A stretch of 64,000 nt of DNA from Streptococcus oralis (GCF_001983955.1 NZ_CP019562.1:806001-870000); one strand, 5' to 3'; positions 45,553 through 59,660 are shown, numbered from the stretch's first letter. A program made the numbers and translations. Notes: generated by a model from the sequence alone, not told the origin.

Positions 45553-45685
45553 CGATTTGTTTCAGAAAATATAGTAAAATCAAGAAAAACTCGCAATCTA
45601 AAATGGAAAAACTTTCTATAGAATAGTGTAAAAATAGCAAAAATAGAAATAAATCAGCTGAAACGCTTCCAACGTAAGTAAAAAG

Positions 45686-45714
45686 TTGACAAAAACAAAT
45701 TTTAGGACTAAACT
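45686..45714 (+). promoter_or_regulatory. Promoter of the ATP synthase operon
   Basis: A perfect TTGACA (45686-45691) lies 17 bases before TAAACT (45709-45714). AAAGGAG follows just before atpE. Confidence 0.82.
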
Positions 45715-45749
45715 AAGTAAGTAAATTTTAAATAAAAGGAGAATTCATC

Positions 45750-45950
45750 ATGAATTTAACATTTTTCGGTCTTTGTCTTGCCTGTATGGGTGTATCCCTT
45801 GCAGAAGGTATGTTGATGAACGGTTTGTTCAAATCAGCAGCTCGCCAACCAGACATCATCCCACAATTACGTAGCTTAATGATCATGGGGATTGCCTTTA
45901 TTGAAGGAACGTTCTTGGTTACCCTAGTCTTTTCATTCGTCATCAAATAG
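45750..45950 (+). CDS. atpE: F1Fo ATPase subunit c
   Basis: Subunit c forms the proton-carrying ring in the membrane. The 66-residue product is two helices joined by the polar loop [11 protein letters not shown]; the proton-binding acid is E52 in GIAFIEGTF. In pneumococcus, changes around residues 48-50 of this subunit (among them A49 and F50) cause optochin resistance; here I48, A49, F50 are found, and TM1 reads SLAEGMLMN. The short length is typical of streptococci. In oral streptococci the enzyme works mainly as a proton pump that keeps internal pH. It starts the eight-gene operon. Confidence 0.97.
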   Translation: MNLTFFGLCLACMGVSLAEGMLMNGLFKSAARQPDIIPQLRSLMIMGIAFIEGTFLVTLVFSFVIK

Positions 45951-45984
45951 ACAAATGGAACGAGAAGAAAAGGGAGGATTCTAG

Positions 45985-46701
45985 ATGGAAGAAAGTATCA
46001 ATCCAACCATCAATATTGGTCCTGTTACCTTTGATTTAACCATGTTAGCCATGACCTTGTTGATTGTGGGAGTTGTTTTTGGCTTTATCTATTGGGCAAG
46101 TCGCAATATGACTTTGAAACCCAAAGGAAAGCAAAATGTACTTGAGTATTTCTATGACTTCGTTATTGGATTTACAGAACCTAACATTGGTAAAAGCTAC
46201 ATGAAAGACTACTCGCTCTTTTTCCTTTGTCTATTTCTATTTATGGTACTGGCAAATAACCTCGGTTTGATGGCGAAACTTCAAACTACAGATGGGACAA
46301 ACCTTTGGACATCGCCAACTGCAAATCTCCAGTTTGACTTGGCCTTGTCATTTGGAATTATCCTGATGACCCATATTGAAGGGATTCGTCGCCGTGGGAT
46401 TAAAAAATATCTAAAAGCCTATATCACACCTGGCTTTATGACTCCCATGAATATCTTAGAAGAGTTTACCAACTTTTTATCACTTGCCTTGCGGGTGTTC
46501 GGAAATATCTTTGCTGGAGAAGTGATGGCTAGTTTGCTAATCACTCTATCTCATCAAGCTCTATATTGGTATCCAGTTGCTTTTGGTGCTAACTTGGCTT
46601 GGACAGCCTTTTCTGTCTTTATTTCCTGCATCCAAGCCTATGTGTTTACCATGTTGTCTTCTATGTACTTAGGAAATAAGATAAATGATGGAGAAGAGTA
46701 G
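45985..46701 (+). CDS. atpB: F1Fo ATPase subunit a
   Basis: Subunit a provides the two proton half-channels beside the c ring. The 238-residue product has five to six membrane helices and the essential arginine in the helix [16 protein letters not shown]. The C-terminal helices ([24 protein letters not shown]) match the family. It lies 34 bases after atpE and 13 before atpF. GGGAGG is the ribosome site. Length fits streptococcal AtpB. Confidence 0.96.
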   Translation: MEESINPTINIGPVTFDLTMLAMTLLIVGVVFGFIYWASRNMTLKPKGKQNVLEYFYDFVIGFTEPNIGKSYMKDYSLFFLCLFLFMVLANNLGLMAKLQTTDGTNLWTSPTANLQFDLALSFGIILMTHIEGIRRRGIKKYLKAYITPGFMTPMNILEEFTNFLSLALRVFGNIFAGEVMASLLITLSHQALYWYPVAFGANLAWTAFSVFISCIQAYVFTMLSSMYLGNKINDGEE

Positions 46702-46714
46702 AAAGGAGTAACAG

Positions 46715-47208
46715 ATGCACGTAACAGTAGGTGAATTAATTGGTAACTTTATTTTAATCGCTGGCTCTTTTATCCTTTTGATTGTCTTAGTTAAGAAATA
46801 TGCGTGGTCAAACTTGACAAGTGTCTTCGAAGAAAGGGCAAATAAAATTGCTGCTGATATTGATGGAGCTGAACAAGCTCGTCAAAAAGCAGAAACTCTT
46901 GCCCAAAAACGTGAAGATGAATTGGCTGGTAGTCGCAACGAAGCCAAAACAATCATTGAAAATGCTAAAGAGACTGCAGAGAAGAGTAAAGCAGATATTC
47001 TGGCAGATGCTAAAGTAGAAGCGGGTCGCTTAAAAGAGAAGGCGAATCAAGAAATTGCTCAGAATAAAGCAGAAGCTTTGCAAAGTGTTAAGGGCGAGGT
47101 GGCAGATTTGACGATTAGTCTTGCTGTTAAAATCATCTCAAAAAACCTTGACAGTCATGCTCATAAGGAACTCATTGATCAGTATATCGATCAGCTAGGA
47201 GAAGCCTA

Positions 47209-47209
<1 letters not shown>
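46715..47209 (+). CDS. atpF: F1Fo ATPase subunit b
   Basis: Subunit b is the peripheral stalk that holds F1 to Fo. The 164-residue product has one N-terminal membrane helix (about 9-27, [20 protein letters not shown]) followed by a long charged coiled coil rich in Ala, Glu and Lys. It overlaps atpH by one base (TAATG), so translation is coupled. Confidence 0.96.
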
Positions 47210-49265
<2,056 letters not shown>

Positions 49266-49280
49266 GAATAGAGGTGTCAG

Positions 49281-50159
49281 ATGGCAGTATCTCTAAATGA
49301 TATTAAAACAAAAATCGCCTCAACCAAAAATACGAGTCAAATCACTAATGCCATGCAAATGGTATCGGCTGCCAAGTTAGGTCGCTCTGAAGAAGCAGCG
49401 CGCAACTTCCAAGTTTACGCTCAGAAAGTTCGTAAGCTTTTGACGGATATTCTGCATGGTAACGGATCTGGTGGTTCAACCAATCCGATGCTCATCAGTC
49501 GCCCAGTTAAGAAAACAGGCTATATCGTTATTACTTCAGACCGTGGCTTGGTTGGAGGTTATAATGCTTCCATCCTTAAAGCCGTTATGGAGTTGAAAGA
49601 AGAATACCATCCAGATGGTAAAGATTTTGAGATAATTTGTATCGGTGGTATGGGAGCTGATTTCTTTAAGGCTCGTGGTATTCAGCCAATCTATGAACTA
49701 CGTGGCTTGGCAGATCAACCTAGTTTTGATGAAGTTCGTAAAATTATTTCAAAAACGATTGAGATGTACCAAAACGAACTTTTTGATGAATTGTACGTCT
49801 GCTACAACCATCATGTTAATACTCTTACAAGTCAAATGCGTGTGGAACAAATGCTTCCGATTGTTGACTTGGATCCAAATGAAGCGGATGAAGAGTATAG
49901 CTTGACCTTTGAGTTGGAAACGAGCCGTGATGAGATTCTAGAGCAGTTGTTGCCACAGTATGCCGAAAGTATGATTTACGGGGCTATTATCGATGCCAAG
50001 ACAGCTGAAAATGCTGCAGGCATGACAGCCATGCAAACGGCGACCGATAATGCCAAAAAGGTCATCAATGATTTGACAATCCAGTATAACCGTGCTAGAC
50101 AGGCGGCGATTACACAAGAAATTACAGAAATCGTAGCGGGGGCTAGTGCCTTAGAATAA
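49281..50159 (+). CDS. atpG: F1Fo ATPase subunit gamma
   Basis: Subunit gamma is the rotor shaft inside the alpha-beta ring. The 292-residue product has the N-terminal coiled-coil strand [29 protein letters not shown], the central Rossmann-like domain with [10 protein letters not shown], and the C-terminal helix [34 protein letters not shown]. All match the family. An unusually long 85-base gap with a hairpin separates it from atpD. Confidence 0.97.
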   Translation: MAVSLNDIKTKIASTKNTSQITNAMQMVSAAKLGRSEEAARNFQVYAQKVRKLLTDILHGNGSGGSTNPMLISRPVKKTGYIVITSDRGLVGGYNASILKAVMELKEEYHPDGKDFEIICIGGMGADFFKARGIQPIYELRGLADQPSFDEVRKIISKTIEMYQNELFDELYVCYNHHVNTLTSQMRVEQMLPIVDLDPNEADEEYSLTFELETSRDEILEQLLPQYAESMIYGAIIDAKTAENAAGMTAMQTATDNAKKVINDLTIQYNRARQAAITQEITEIVAGASALE

Positions 50160-50194
50160 GGCTTTGCCTCCCTCGTATCAAAATGAACTTAGGA

Positions 50195-50209
50195 CCTAGT
50201 TGAGCTAGG
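50195..50209 (+). other. Small hairpin between atpG and atpD
   Basis: CCTAG (50195-50199) and CTAGG (50205-50209) flank TTGAG. It sits in the only long gap of the operon core. No T run follows, so it is not a terminator; it may affect mRNA stability. Confidence 0.4.
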
Positions 50210-50235
50210 AACCGACAGTATCTTATATAGAATAG

Positions 50236-51651
<1,416 letters not shown>

Positions 51652-51661
51652 GAGGTGATCT

Positions 51662-52081
51662 ATGGCTCATTTAACTGTCCAGATCGTGACACCAGATGGC
51701 CTCGTCTATGATCACCATGCCAGCTTTGTATCGGTACGAACTCTGGATGGTGAGATGGGGATCTTGCCACGACATGAAAATATGATTGCGGTTCTAGCGG
51801 TTGATGAAGTGAAGGTAAAACGTATCGATGATGATACTCATGTGAACTGGATTGCAGTGAACGGAGGAATTATCGAGATTGCTAATGATATCATTACTAT
51901 TGTAGCAGACTCAGCAGAGCGTGCTCGTGATATTGACATCAGTCGTGCAGAACGCGCGAAACTTCGCGCTGAACGAGAAATCGAAGAAGCTCATGACAAG
52001 CATTTGATTGACCAAGAGCGTCGTGCGAAAATCGCATTGCAGCGTGCTATCAACCGTATTAATGTTGGAAATAGACTATAA
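51662..52081 (+). CDS. atpC: F1Fo ATPase subunit epsilon
   Basis: Subunit epsilon couples gamma to the c ring and inhibits ATP hydrolysis. The 139-residue product has the N-terminal beta sandwich ([22 protein letters not shown] and [12 protein letters not shown]) and a C-terminal helical hairpin rich in Arg, Ala and Glu. It ends the operon; a strong terminator follows. Confidence 0.97.
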   Translation: MAHLTVQIVTPDGLVYDHHASFVSVRTLDGEMGILPRHENMIAVLAVDEVKVKRIDDDTHVNWIAVNGGIIEIANDIITIVADSAERARDIDISRAERAKLRAEREIEEAHDKHLIDQERRAKIALQRAINRINVGNRL

Positions 52082-52082
52082 A

Positions 52083-52116
52083 AAAAATGAACTTGAAACT
52101 CAAGTTCATTTTTTTT
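52083..52116. terminator. Bidirectional terminator between atpC and the lactonase gene
   Basis: TGAACTTGA (52088-52096) and TCAAGTTCA (52100-52108) flank AAC, with long A and T runs outside. Confidence 0.93.
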
Positions 52117-53128
52117 AGTGTGGGAAGTTGATGCAGACTGCTTCAGGGACATGGAAGTCGTTAGAAAGCTCTGCAAGACGACCACTTTTAGGATTGCGCT
52201 TAAAGACGGTTGCGTTATCAGAATCTTGATGAACAGCAATGAGAAACTCTTGATCAGGAGTTAGGTCGAAATCACGTGGATTTTTACCATGGCTTGGTAC
52301 AATCTCTAATAATTCCAAGCTACCATCAGCGAGGATTGTATAGACTGCAATGGAATCATGACCTCGGTTGGATGCATAGAGGTATTTGCCATCTTTTGAA
52401 AGACGAATGGCAGCAGTAGCATTAAAGCCTTCGTATCCATCTGGTAAGGTTGAAATAACTTGCATGCGTTCAAATTCACCAACCCCATCATAAATCAAGA
52501 CCTCTATAGTGCTATTAAGTTCGCAGATGAGATAGGCAATCTTATAGTGGTGGTGGAAAACGATGTGGCGTGCACCTGCTCCAGCTTGGCTGTGATAAGT
52601 GTAGAGTTTATTTAGTTTTCCTTCTGGACTAACATCATAGGTTGTTACCTCATCTGTTCCTAGATCGCAGGTGACGAGGTACTGGTCAGGTGTTAGATCC
52701 GTAAAGTGTACATGTGGGGAAGTTTGGTTTTCATGAGGACCTTGTCCACTATGCTGATCTAGATCTGTTTGGATGAGGCTACCATCCGTTTGACGTTTAT
52801 AAACCAGAACTTGACCTTTATGATAGTTGGCCCCATAAACGAGACCACGTTTTTCATCCACTGCCACATAACAATGGGGAGCGCCTTCTTCAACCACATG
52901 ATTTAGCAAAGCGCCATCTGTCTTGTAAGCAGCGATTCCACCTAAGCCATCCTGGCTCCCTACGGTGTATAAGTGTTGCTGTTGGTCAAAGGCAAGGTAG
53001 GTTGGACTTGGTTCAGCAGCAAAGAGCTCAAGATTTGCAAGCTGGCCTGTTTCTGTATCAAAATCTGCCTTGTAAATCCCTTTAGATAAGCGACGAGTGT
53101 AAGTTCCAAAATAAACAGTTTCTTTCAT
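52115..53128 (-). CDS. Lactonase-family beta-propeller (YbhE / 6-phosphogluconolactonase-like)
   Basis: This 337-residue protein has the seven-bladed propeller of the lactonase family (PF10282): ETVYFGTYTRRLSKGIY at the start, blades containing SPTYLAFD, GANYHKGQVLVY, GPHENQTSPHVHF, ASNRGHDSIAVY and the near-terminal GKNPRDFDLTPDQEFLIAVHQDSDNA. In E. coli a member hydrolyses 6-phosphogluconolactone in the pentose phosphate pathway; whether this one does is not certain. AAGAGG fits the ATG at 53128 best; in-frame ATGs further upstream have poor spacing. It stands alone. Confidence 0.9.
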   Translation of the reverse strand: MKETVYFGTYTRRLSKGIYKADFDTETGQLANLELFAAEPSPTYLAFDQQQHLYTVGSQDGLGGIAAYKTDGALLNHVVEEGAPHCYVAVDEKRGLVYGANYHKGQVLVYKRQTDGSLIQTDLDQHSGQGPHENQTSPHVHFTDLTPDQYLVTCDLGTDEVTTYDVSPEGKLNKLYTYHSQAGAGARHIVFHHHYKIAYLICELNSTIEVLIYDGVGEFERMQVISTLPDGYEGFNATAAIRLSKDGKYLYASNRGHDSIAVYTILADGSLELLEIVPSHGKNPRDFDLTPDQEFLIAVHQDSDNATVFKRNPKSGRLAELSNDFHVPEAVCINFPH

Positions 53129-53237
53129 GTCCATACCTCTTAATAATGATAAGTTCATTATACCACAAAATGGCAGTCATGAAGCACTAGATTCATTCAT
53201 GTAAGCACTTTAAAAAAGAGTTATTTTAGTCTAAAAA

Positions 53238-53246
53238 TGGTATAAT
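53238..53246 (+). promoter_or_regulatory. Extended -10 promoter of the second AI-2E-family gene
   Basis: TGG precedes TATAAT (53241-53246); AAGGA and ATG 53273 follow at normal distances. Confidence 0.65.
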
Positions 53247-53272
53247 GAGAGAATGACAGAAAGGATGTATTT

Positions 53273-54439
53273 ATGGAACATAAAGAGAAACATTTTAGCC
53301 TATCTTGGTTTTTTAAGTGGTTTTTAGATAATAAAGCCATCACTGTATTTTTAGTAACCTTGTTACTGGGGCTAAATATTTTTATTCTAAGTAAGATTAG
53401 TTTTATCTTTTTACCAGTTTTAGATTTTCTTGGGGTTGTCATGTTGCCAGTTATTTTATCTGGTTTACTTTATTACCTCCTCAATCCGATTGTGGACTGG
53501 ATGGAGAAGCACAAGATCAATCGTGTCCTTGCCATTAGTATTGTTTTTGTCATTATCGGACTCTTTATCATTTGGGGGCTGGCAGTCGCAATTCCTAATC
53601 TGCAACGCCAAGTCTTAAATTTTGCGAAGAATGTGCCGACATACCTGGAAGATGCTGATAAGGTGATCAATGACCTTGTAACCAAACGCTTGCCAGATGA
53701 TTTTAGACCACAGTTGGAGCAGGTTCTTTCCAATGTTTCTAGTGAGGCGACCATGTGGGCCAGCAAAATCTCTTCTCAAGCTGTTAACTGGGTTAGCGCC
53801 TTTATCAGTAGCGTGTCCCAGGTCATTGTTGCGGTTATTATCGTACCTTTCATGCTCTTTTATCTTTTGAGAGATGGGAAAGGCTTGCGAGATTACCTGA
53901 CTAAATTCATCCCAAACAAGTTAAAAGAACCTGTCGGACAAGTTTTGTCAGATGTTAATAAACAGTTGTCAAACTATGTTAGAGGGCAGGTTACAGTTGC
54001 TATTATCGTGGCAATTATGTTTATTATCTTCTTTAAGATTATTGGTCTCAGATATGCTGTGACTCTGGGGATCACGGCTGGTATCCTTAATCTAGTACCT
54101 TATCTAGGTAGTTTTCTAGCGATGTTGCCTGCTTTGGTTTTGGGTTTGATAGCAGGACCTGTAATGCTTTTGAAAGTAATTATTGTCTTTATTGTTGAAC
54201 AAACGATTGAAGGTCGCTTTGTTTCTCCGCTTATTTTAGGTAGCCAGCTAAATATTCATCCGATCAATGTCCTATTTGTTCTCCTAACTTCAGGTTCTAT
54301 GTTTGGTATTTGGGGAGTCTTGCTGGGAATTCCTGTCTATGCTTCTGCCAAGGTCGTTATCTCAGCTATCTTTAACTGGTATAAGAAAGTCAGCGGTTTG
54401 TATGAAGAAGAAGGGGAGGAAATCAAGAGTGAACAATAG
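53273..54439 (+). CDS. AI-2E-family membrane transporter, second copy
   Basis: This 388-residue protein shares the layout of the protein at 30340: N-terminal hydrophobic pairs, the DKVINDLVTKRLPDD linker, then PYLGSFLAMLPALVLG and HPINVLFVLLTSGSMFGIWG in the last third. They are diverged paralogues and not a recent duplication. The substrate is unknown. The 3' end overlaps the following TPR gene by 11 bases, suggesting that the two proteins are made together. The C-terminal tail is acidic (YEEEGEEIKSEQ). Confidence 0.88.
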   Translation: MEHKEKHFSLSWFFKWFLDNKAITVFLVTLLLGLNIFILSKISFIFLPVLDFLGVVMLPVILSGLLYYLLNPIVDWMEKHKINRVLAISIVFVIIGLFIIWGLAVAIPNLQRQVLNFAKNVPTYLEDADKVINDLVTKRLPDDFRPQLEQVLSNVSSEATMWASKISSQAVNWVSAFISSVSQVIVAVIIVPFMLFYLLRDGKGLRDYLTKFIPNKLKEPVGQVLSDVNKQLSNYVRGQVTVAIIVAIMFIIFFKIIGLRYAVTLGITAGILNLVPYLGSFLAMLPALVLGLIAGPVMLLKVIIVFIVEQTIEGRFVSPLILGSQLNIHPINVLFVLLTSGSMFGIWGVLLGIPVYASAKVVISAIFNWYKKVSGLYEEEGEEIKSEQ

Positions 54440-55658
54440 TCAGCGCATGCTCCAGGCTTTGGATGAACAGAATTTAACCAAAGCGGATCAGTATTTTCAC
54501 GAAGCCCTCGAAACAGATTCAAGTGAGGTTCTTTACGAACTAGCAAACTATCTAGAGGGAATTGGCTTTTATCCTCAAGCAAAAGAAATTTACCAACATA
54601 TCGTTTCAGAATTTCCAGAAGTGAATCTGAACCTGGCAACCATTGCTAGCGAGGATGGCAATGTTGAGGAAGCCTTTGCCTATCTGGAAGAAATCACACC
54701 AGATAGTGATTGGTATGTATCGGCTTTAGTATTGAAGGCAGATCTCTATCAGCTGGAAGGTTTGACGGATGTAGCGCGTGAAAAGTTACTGGAGGCCTTA
54801 AATTACTCAGATGATGTCTTATTAGTTCTTGGTTTGGCTGAGTTGGATAGTGAGTTAGGAAATTATCAGGAAGCTATTCAGGGTTATGCTCAATTAGACA
54901 ATCGCTCCATCTATGAGCAAACGGGTGTCTCAACCTATCAGCGAATTGGCTACGCTTATGCCCAGTTAGGCAAGTTTGAAGCTGCAACTGAATTCTTAGA
55001 AAAAGCCTTAGAATTAGAATACGATGACCAAACTGCCTTTGAACTGGCTAGTCTTTACTTTGACCAAGAAGAGTATCAAAAATCTGTTCTTTACTTTAAG
55101 CAGATTGATACCATTTCACCTGATTTTGAAGGATATGAATATGGTTATAGTCAAGCGTTGCATAAGGAACATCAGGTGGAAGAGGCCCTTCGTATTGTTA
55201 AACAAGGTTTGGAGAAAAATCCATTTGAAACTCGGCTCTTACTAGCTGCTTCTCAGTTTTCGTATGAATTGCATGATCCTAGTAGTGCTGAGCAGTTTCT
55301 CCTTACTGGCAAAGAAGATGCAGAGGATACAGAAGAAATTTTCCTTCGACTTACAACCATTTATATGGAACAAGAGCGGTACGAAGATATCATTGCTCTC
55401 CAAAGTCAAGAACCTGAAAATCTCTTGACCAAGTGGATGATTGCCCGTTCTTATCAGAAAATTGAGAATTTAGATAATGCCTATGAACTCTATCAGGAAC
55501 TATCGCTTGATCTCAAGGATAATCCTGAATTTCTGGAGCAGTATACTTATCTCCTGCGTGAATTGGGATATTTTGAAGAAGCTAAAGTGCAAGCTGAAGC
55601 TTATTTAAAACTCATTCCAGATGATGTCCAGATGCAAGAACTCTTAGAAACACTTTAA
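54429..55658 (+). CDS. TPR-repeat protein
   Basis: The 409-residue protein is made of tandem tetratricopeptide-like repeats (units near YFHEALETDSSEVLYELANYL, YQRIGYAYAQLGKFEAATEF, ELASLYFDQEEYQKSVLYFK and YELYQELSLDL). It has no signal peptide and should act as a cytoplasmic protein-interaction scaffold. The frame is open much further upstream inside the transporter gene; GGGGAGG at 54413-54419 supports GTG 54429 as start, with ATG 54447 as an alternative. The overlap with the AI-2E-family gene implies coupled expression. The partner is not known. Confidence 0.9.
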   Translation: MNNSQRMLQALDEQNLTKADQYFHEALETDSSEVLYELANYLEGIGFYPQAKEIYQHIVSEFPEVNLNLATIASEDGNVEEAFAYLEEITPDSDWYVSALVLKADLYQLEGLTDVAREKLLEALNYSDDVLLVLGLAELDSELGNYQEAIQGYAQLDNRSIYEQTGVSTYQRIGYAYAQLGKFEAATEFLEKALELEYDDQTAFELASLYFDQEEYQKSVLYFKQIDTISPDFEGYEYGYSQALHKEHQVEEALRIVKQGLEKNPFETRLLLAASQFSYELHDPSSAEQFLLTGKEDAEDTEEIFLRLTTIYMEQERYEDIIALQSQEPENLLTKWMIARSYQKIENLDNAYELYQELSLDLKDNPEFLEQYTYLLRELGYFEEAKVQAEAYLKLIPDDVQMQELLETL

Positions 55659-55675
55659 AAGTTATCTCTCTAAAA

Positions 55676-55711
55676 GAACGTATCCGTCAATTTGGCAGAT
55701 ACGTTTTTTTT
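55676..55711 (+). terminator. Terminator after the TPR gene
   Basis: AACGTATC (55678-55685) and GATACGTT (55698-55705) form the stem, followed by TTTTTT. Confidence 0.85.
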
Positions 55712-55740
55712 GAAAAATAGAATTTTTTTTACAAAAACTC

Positions 55741-55768
55741 TTGCTAAATTGTTTATTTATGCTATAAT
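55741..55768 (+). promoter_or_regulatory. Promoter of the amino-acid ABC operon
   Basis: TTGCTA (55741-55746) lies 16 bases before TATAAT (55763-55768), which is also preceded by TGC. AGGAGG of the first gene follows. Confidence 0.8.
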
Positions 55769-55796
55769 AGGAACAATAATTTTTAGGAGGTGCAGT

Positions 55797-56438
55797 ATGT
55801 CTTATATGTTTGAGATATTACCAAGTTTATTGAACGGTGCAAGTATGACGCTTCAAGTCTTTGCTCTGGTCTTGATATTTTCAATTCCTTTAGGTATTGT
55901 CGTTGCCTTTGCTTTACAAGTCCGCTGGAAACCCCTCCATTATCTGATTGACCTTTATATTTGGGTGATGCGAGGGACTCCATTGCTCTTGCAATTAATC
56001 TTTATTTACTATGTTCTCCCTAGCATTGGGATACGTTTAGATCGTTTGCCTGCTGCTGTGATCGCTTTTGTATTGAACTATGCAGCCTACTTTGCTGAAA
56101 TCTTTCGTGGTGGGATTGAAACCATTCCTAAAGGTCAATATGAGGCTGCTAAGGTCTTGAAGTTTAGTCCTTTTGACACAGTGCGCTATATTATTTTGCC
56201 ACAGGTTACAAAGATTGTCTTACCGAGCGTCTTTAATGAAATTATGAGTTTGATCAAGGATACTTCATTGGTTTATGCCCTTGGGATTTCAGATTTGATT
56301 TTGGCTAGTCGGACAGCAGCTAATCGTGATGCTAGTCTTGTTCCTATGTTTTTAGCTGGAGCAATTTATTTGATCATGATTGGTCTTGTAACCATTGTAG
56401 CGAAAAAACTTGAGAAGAAGTACAGTTATTACAGATAG
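55797..56438 (+). CDS. Amino-acid ABC transporter permease (HisM/ArtQ family)
   Basis: This 213-residue membrane protein has five hydrophobic segments and the polar amino-acid permease signature: MTLQVFALVLIFSIPLGIVVAF, WVMRGTPLLLQLIFIYYVLP, and the EAA loop YAAYFAEIFRGGIETIPKGQ followed by EAAKVLKFSP. The open frame starts at 55692, but the promoter lies inside that part and AGGAGG fits ATG 55797. It forms the membrane channel for the binding protein encoded two genes downstream; a single permease gene suggests a homodimer. Confidence 0.93.
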   Translation: MSYMFEILPSLLNGASMTLQVFALVLIFSIPLGIVVAFALQVRWKPLHYLIDLYIWVMRGTPLLLQLIFIYYVLPSIGIRLDRLPAAVIAFVLNYAAYFAEIFRGGIETIPKGQYEAAKVLKFSPFDTVRYIILPQVTKIVLPSVFNEIMSLIKDTSLVYALGISDLILASRTAANRDASLVPMFLAGAIYLIMIGLVTIVAKKLEKKYSYYR

Positions 56439-56448
56439 GAGGATTGCT

Positions 56449-57078
56449 ATGTTAGAATTACGAAACATTAACAAGGCCTTTGGTGGCAAACAAATCTTAA
56501 CCAATTTCAGCCTATCAATTCCTGAAAAGCAAATCCTTGCAATCGTAGGTCCATCAGGAGGCGGAAAGACAACCCTATTACATATGCTAGCTGGACTGGA
56601 AACCATCGATTCTGGGGAAATCTACTATAACGGCGAATCGCTAGCTATAGACGAACTAGAAAAGCGCAATCTTCTGGGATTTGTTTTCCAAGATTTTCAA
56701 CTCTTTCCGCATTTGTCAGTTCTAGATAACTTAACCTTGTCGCCCATAAAAACGATGAGCATGGAGAAGGAAGTTGCTGAGAAGAAGGCGCGTGGTTTGT
56801 TAGAACAACTTGGGTTAGCTGGGCATGCAGATGCCTTCCCTTTCTCACTTTCAGGTGGGCAAAAACAGCGGGTGGCCTTAGCGCGCGCTATGATGATAAA
56901 CCCAGAAATTATTGGATATGATGAGCCTACATCAGCCTTAGACCCAGAGTTGCGATTAGAAGTAGAAAAACTTATCCTTCAAAATAAAGAGCGTGGGATG
57001 ACTCAGATTGTTGTGACCCACGATCTTCAGTTTGCGGAAAACATTGCTGATCAGATCCTTAAGGTTGATCCAAAGTAG
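56449..57078 (+). CDS. Amino-acid ABC transporter ATP-binding protein
   Basis: The 209-residue ATPase carries Walker A GPSGGGKTT, signature LSGGQKQR and Walker B with the Asp-Glu in IIGYDEPTSALDPELR, plus the switch histidine in VVTHD. It is shorter than the 240-250 residues typical of polar amino acid importers because the C-terminal end is reduced. The upstream ATG in frame (56410) lies inside the permease gene; AGGAGG marks 56449. It starts ten bases after the permease gene ends. Confidence 0.94.
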   Translation: MLELRNINKAFGGKQILTNFSLSIPEKQILAIVGPSGGGKTTLLHMLAGLETIDSGEIYYNGESLAIDELEKRNLLGFVFQDFQLFPHLSVLDNLTLSPIKTMSMEKEVAEKKARGLLEQLGLAGHADAFPFSLSGGQKQRVALARAMMINPEIIGYDEPTSALDPELRLEVEKLILQNKERGMTQIVVTHDLQFAENIADQILKVDPK

Positions 57079-57093
57079 GACTAGGAGGTGCCT

Positions 57094-57933
57094 ATGAAGA
57101 GAAAGAAAATTGCCCTTGTACTTGCTCTGTTCTTTAGCTTCTTCCTGACGGCGTGTACTCAGAAGGCAAGTGATCCAAATCAGGATAATTGGGCCAAATA
57201 TCAAAAACAGGGAAGCATTACCATTGGCTTTGACAATACCTTTGTTCCCATGGGATTTGAGGAAAAGAATGGCCAGTATGCAGGTTTTGATATTGACCTA
57301 GCCCAAGCTGTCTCTGAAAAGCTAGGAATTCAGATTAAATTTCAACCCATCGACTGGGATATGAAAGAAACCGAACTACAAAATGGTACCATTGATGCCA
57401 TCTGGAATGGCTATACAGCTACAGATGAACGGAAAGAGAAGGTTGCTTTTACCATTCCTTACATGGAAAATCAACAAGTTTTGGTCTCTAAAAAGTCTCA
57501 AAATATCCACTCAGTTCAGGATATGACTGATAAAGTTCTAGGGGCCCAGGCAGGATCTTCTGGCTATTTGAATTTTGAAGGACAACCCGAACTACTTAAG
57601 AATAGAGTGAAAGACCAGAAGGCCAATCAATACCAAAGTTTCAATGAAGCCTTGATTGATTTGAAAAATGATCGGATTGATGCCCTTGTGATTGACCGGG
57701 TATATGCCAATTATTATCTCCAGTCTGAAGGAATATTAAATGACTACAATGTCTTTTCAGCTGGATTTGAAAGTGAAGCTTTTGCAGTGGGTGTTAGACC
57801 TGCTGATAAAACTTTGCTAGCTGCTCTGAATCAGGCTTTTGTATCACTATACCAAGAAGGAAAATTTCAGGAAATCAGTCAGAAGTGGTTTGGGGAAGAT
57901 GTAGCCACCAGTCAAGTTAAAAATCAAGAATAA
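57094..57933 (+). CDS. Amino-acid ABC transporter binding lipoprotein
   Basis: The 279-residue product has a lipoprotein signal peptide ending LTAC (C21) and a family 3 solute-binding domain: GFDNTFVPMGFEEKNGQYAG, FDIDLAQAVSEKLGI, and WNGYTATDERKEKVAFT. The conserved Arg that binds the amino acid carboxylate lies in DERKEK. It resembles pneumococcal AatB by sequence type and position, but the ligand (polar or sulfur amino acid) cannot be told. AGGAGG fits ATG 57094 rather than the GTG six bases before. In this operon the binding protein is the last gene, after permease and ATPase. Confidence 0.92.
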   Translation: MKRKKIALVLALFFSFFLTACTQKASDPNQDNWAKYQKQGSITIGFDNTFVPMGFEEKNGQYAGFDIDLAQAVSEKLGIQIKFQPIDWDMKETELQNGTIDAIWNGYTATDERKEKVAFTIPYMENQQVLVSKKSQNIHSVQDMTDKVLGAQAGSSGYLNFEGQPELLKNRVKDQKANQYQSFNEALIDLKNDRIDALVIDRVYANYYLQSEGILNDYNVFSAGFESEAFAVGVRPADKTLLAALNQAFVSLYQEGKFQEISQKWFGEDVATSQVKNQE

Positions 57934-57934
57934 G

Positions 57935-57967
57935 AAAAGAGATTGAGTTTTTCCTCAGTCTCTTTTT
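57935..57967 (+). terminator. Terminator after the amino-acid ABC operon
   Basis: AAAAGAGATTGAG (57935-57947) pairs with CTCAGTCTCTTTT (57954-57966) with one wobble, ending in T. Confidence 0.88.
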
Positions 57968-57972
57968 GCATC

Positions 57973-58001
57973 GAAAAATCCTCTGGCAAGTACCAGAGGA
58001 T
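57973..58001 (-). terminator. Terminator of lysS (beyond the BOX element)
   Basis: ATCCTCTGG (57978-57986) and CCAGAGGAT (57993-58001) form a nine-pair stem. On the minus strand it is followed by TTTTTC, so it ends lysS transcription after the BOX element has been transcribed. Confidence 0.8.
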
Positions 58002-58009
58002 AAGGGTTT

Positions 58010-58160
58010 ATACTCAATGAAAATCAAAGAGCAAACTAGGAATCTAGCTGCAGGCTGCTCAAAACACTGTTTTGAGGTTGTAGATAAGACTGACAAAGTC
58101 AGGAACATATATCTACGGCAAGGAAATGCTGACGTGGTTTGAAGAGATTTTCGAAGAGTA

Positions 58161-58161
<1 letters not shown>
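58010..58161 (-). repeat. BOX element (boxA-boxB-boxC) in the 3' region of lysS
   Basis: The boxA side lies at the right, reading on the + strand CTACGGCAAGG then GCTGACGTGGTTTGAAGAG and TTTTCGAAGAGTAT; this matches the known BOX-PCR primer sequence. The middle boxB part has AAAACACTGTTTTGAGGTTG, itself a palindrome. The left end TATACTCAATGAAAATCAAA is boxC. One boxB is present. The last base of the repeat touches the lysS stop codon. BOX elements are short mobile repeats of pneumococcus and relatives that fold as RNA and can change expression of neighbours. Its presence supports a mitis-group host. Confidence 0.93.

Positions 58162-59660
<1,499 letters not shown>

Noticed and set aside
45660..45673. 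Catabolite (cre)-like site upstream of the ATP synthase promoter
   Set aside because: TGAAACGCTTCCA is one base short of the cre spacing and mismatched in the core.
53253..53272. ATG six bases after the TATAAT at 53241, a possible leaderless start
   Set aside because: It is out of frame with the transporter gene, which has its own AAGGA and ATG at 53273; the short frame has no protein features.
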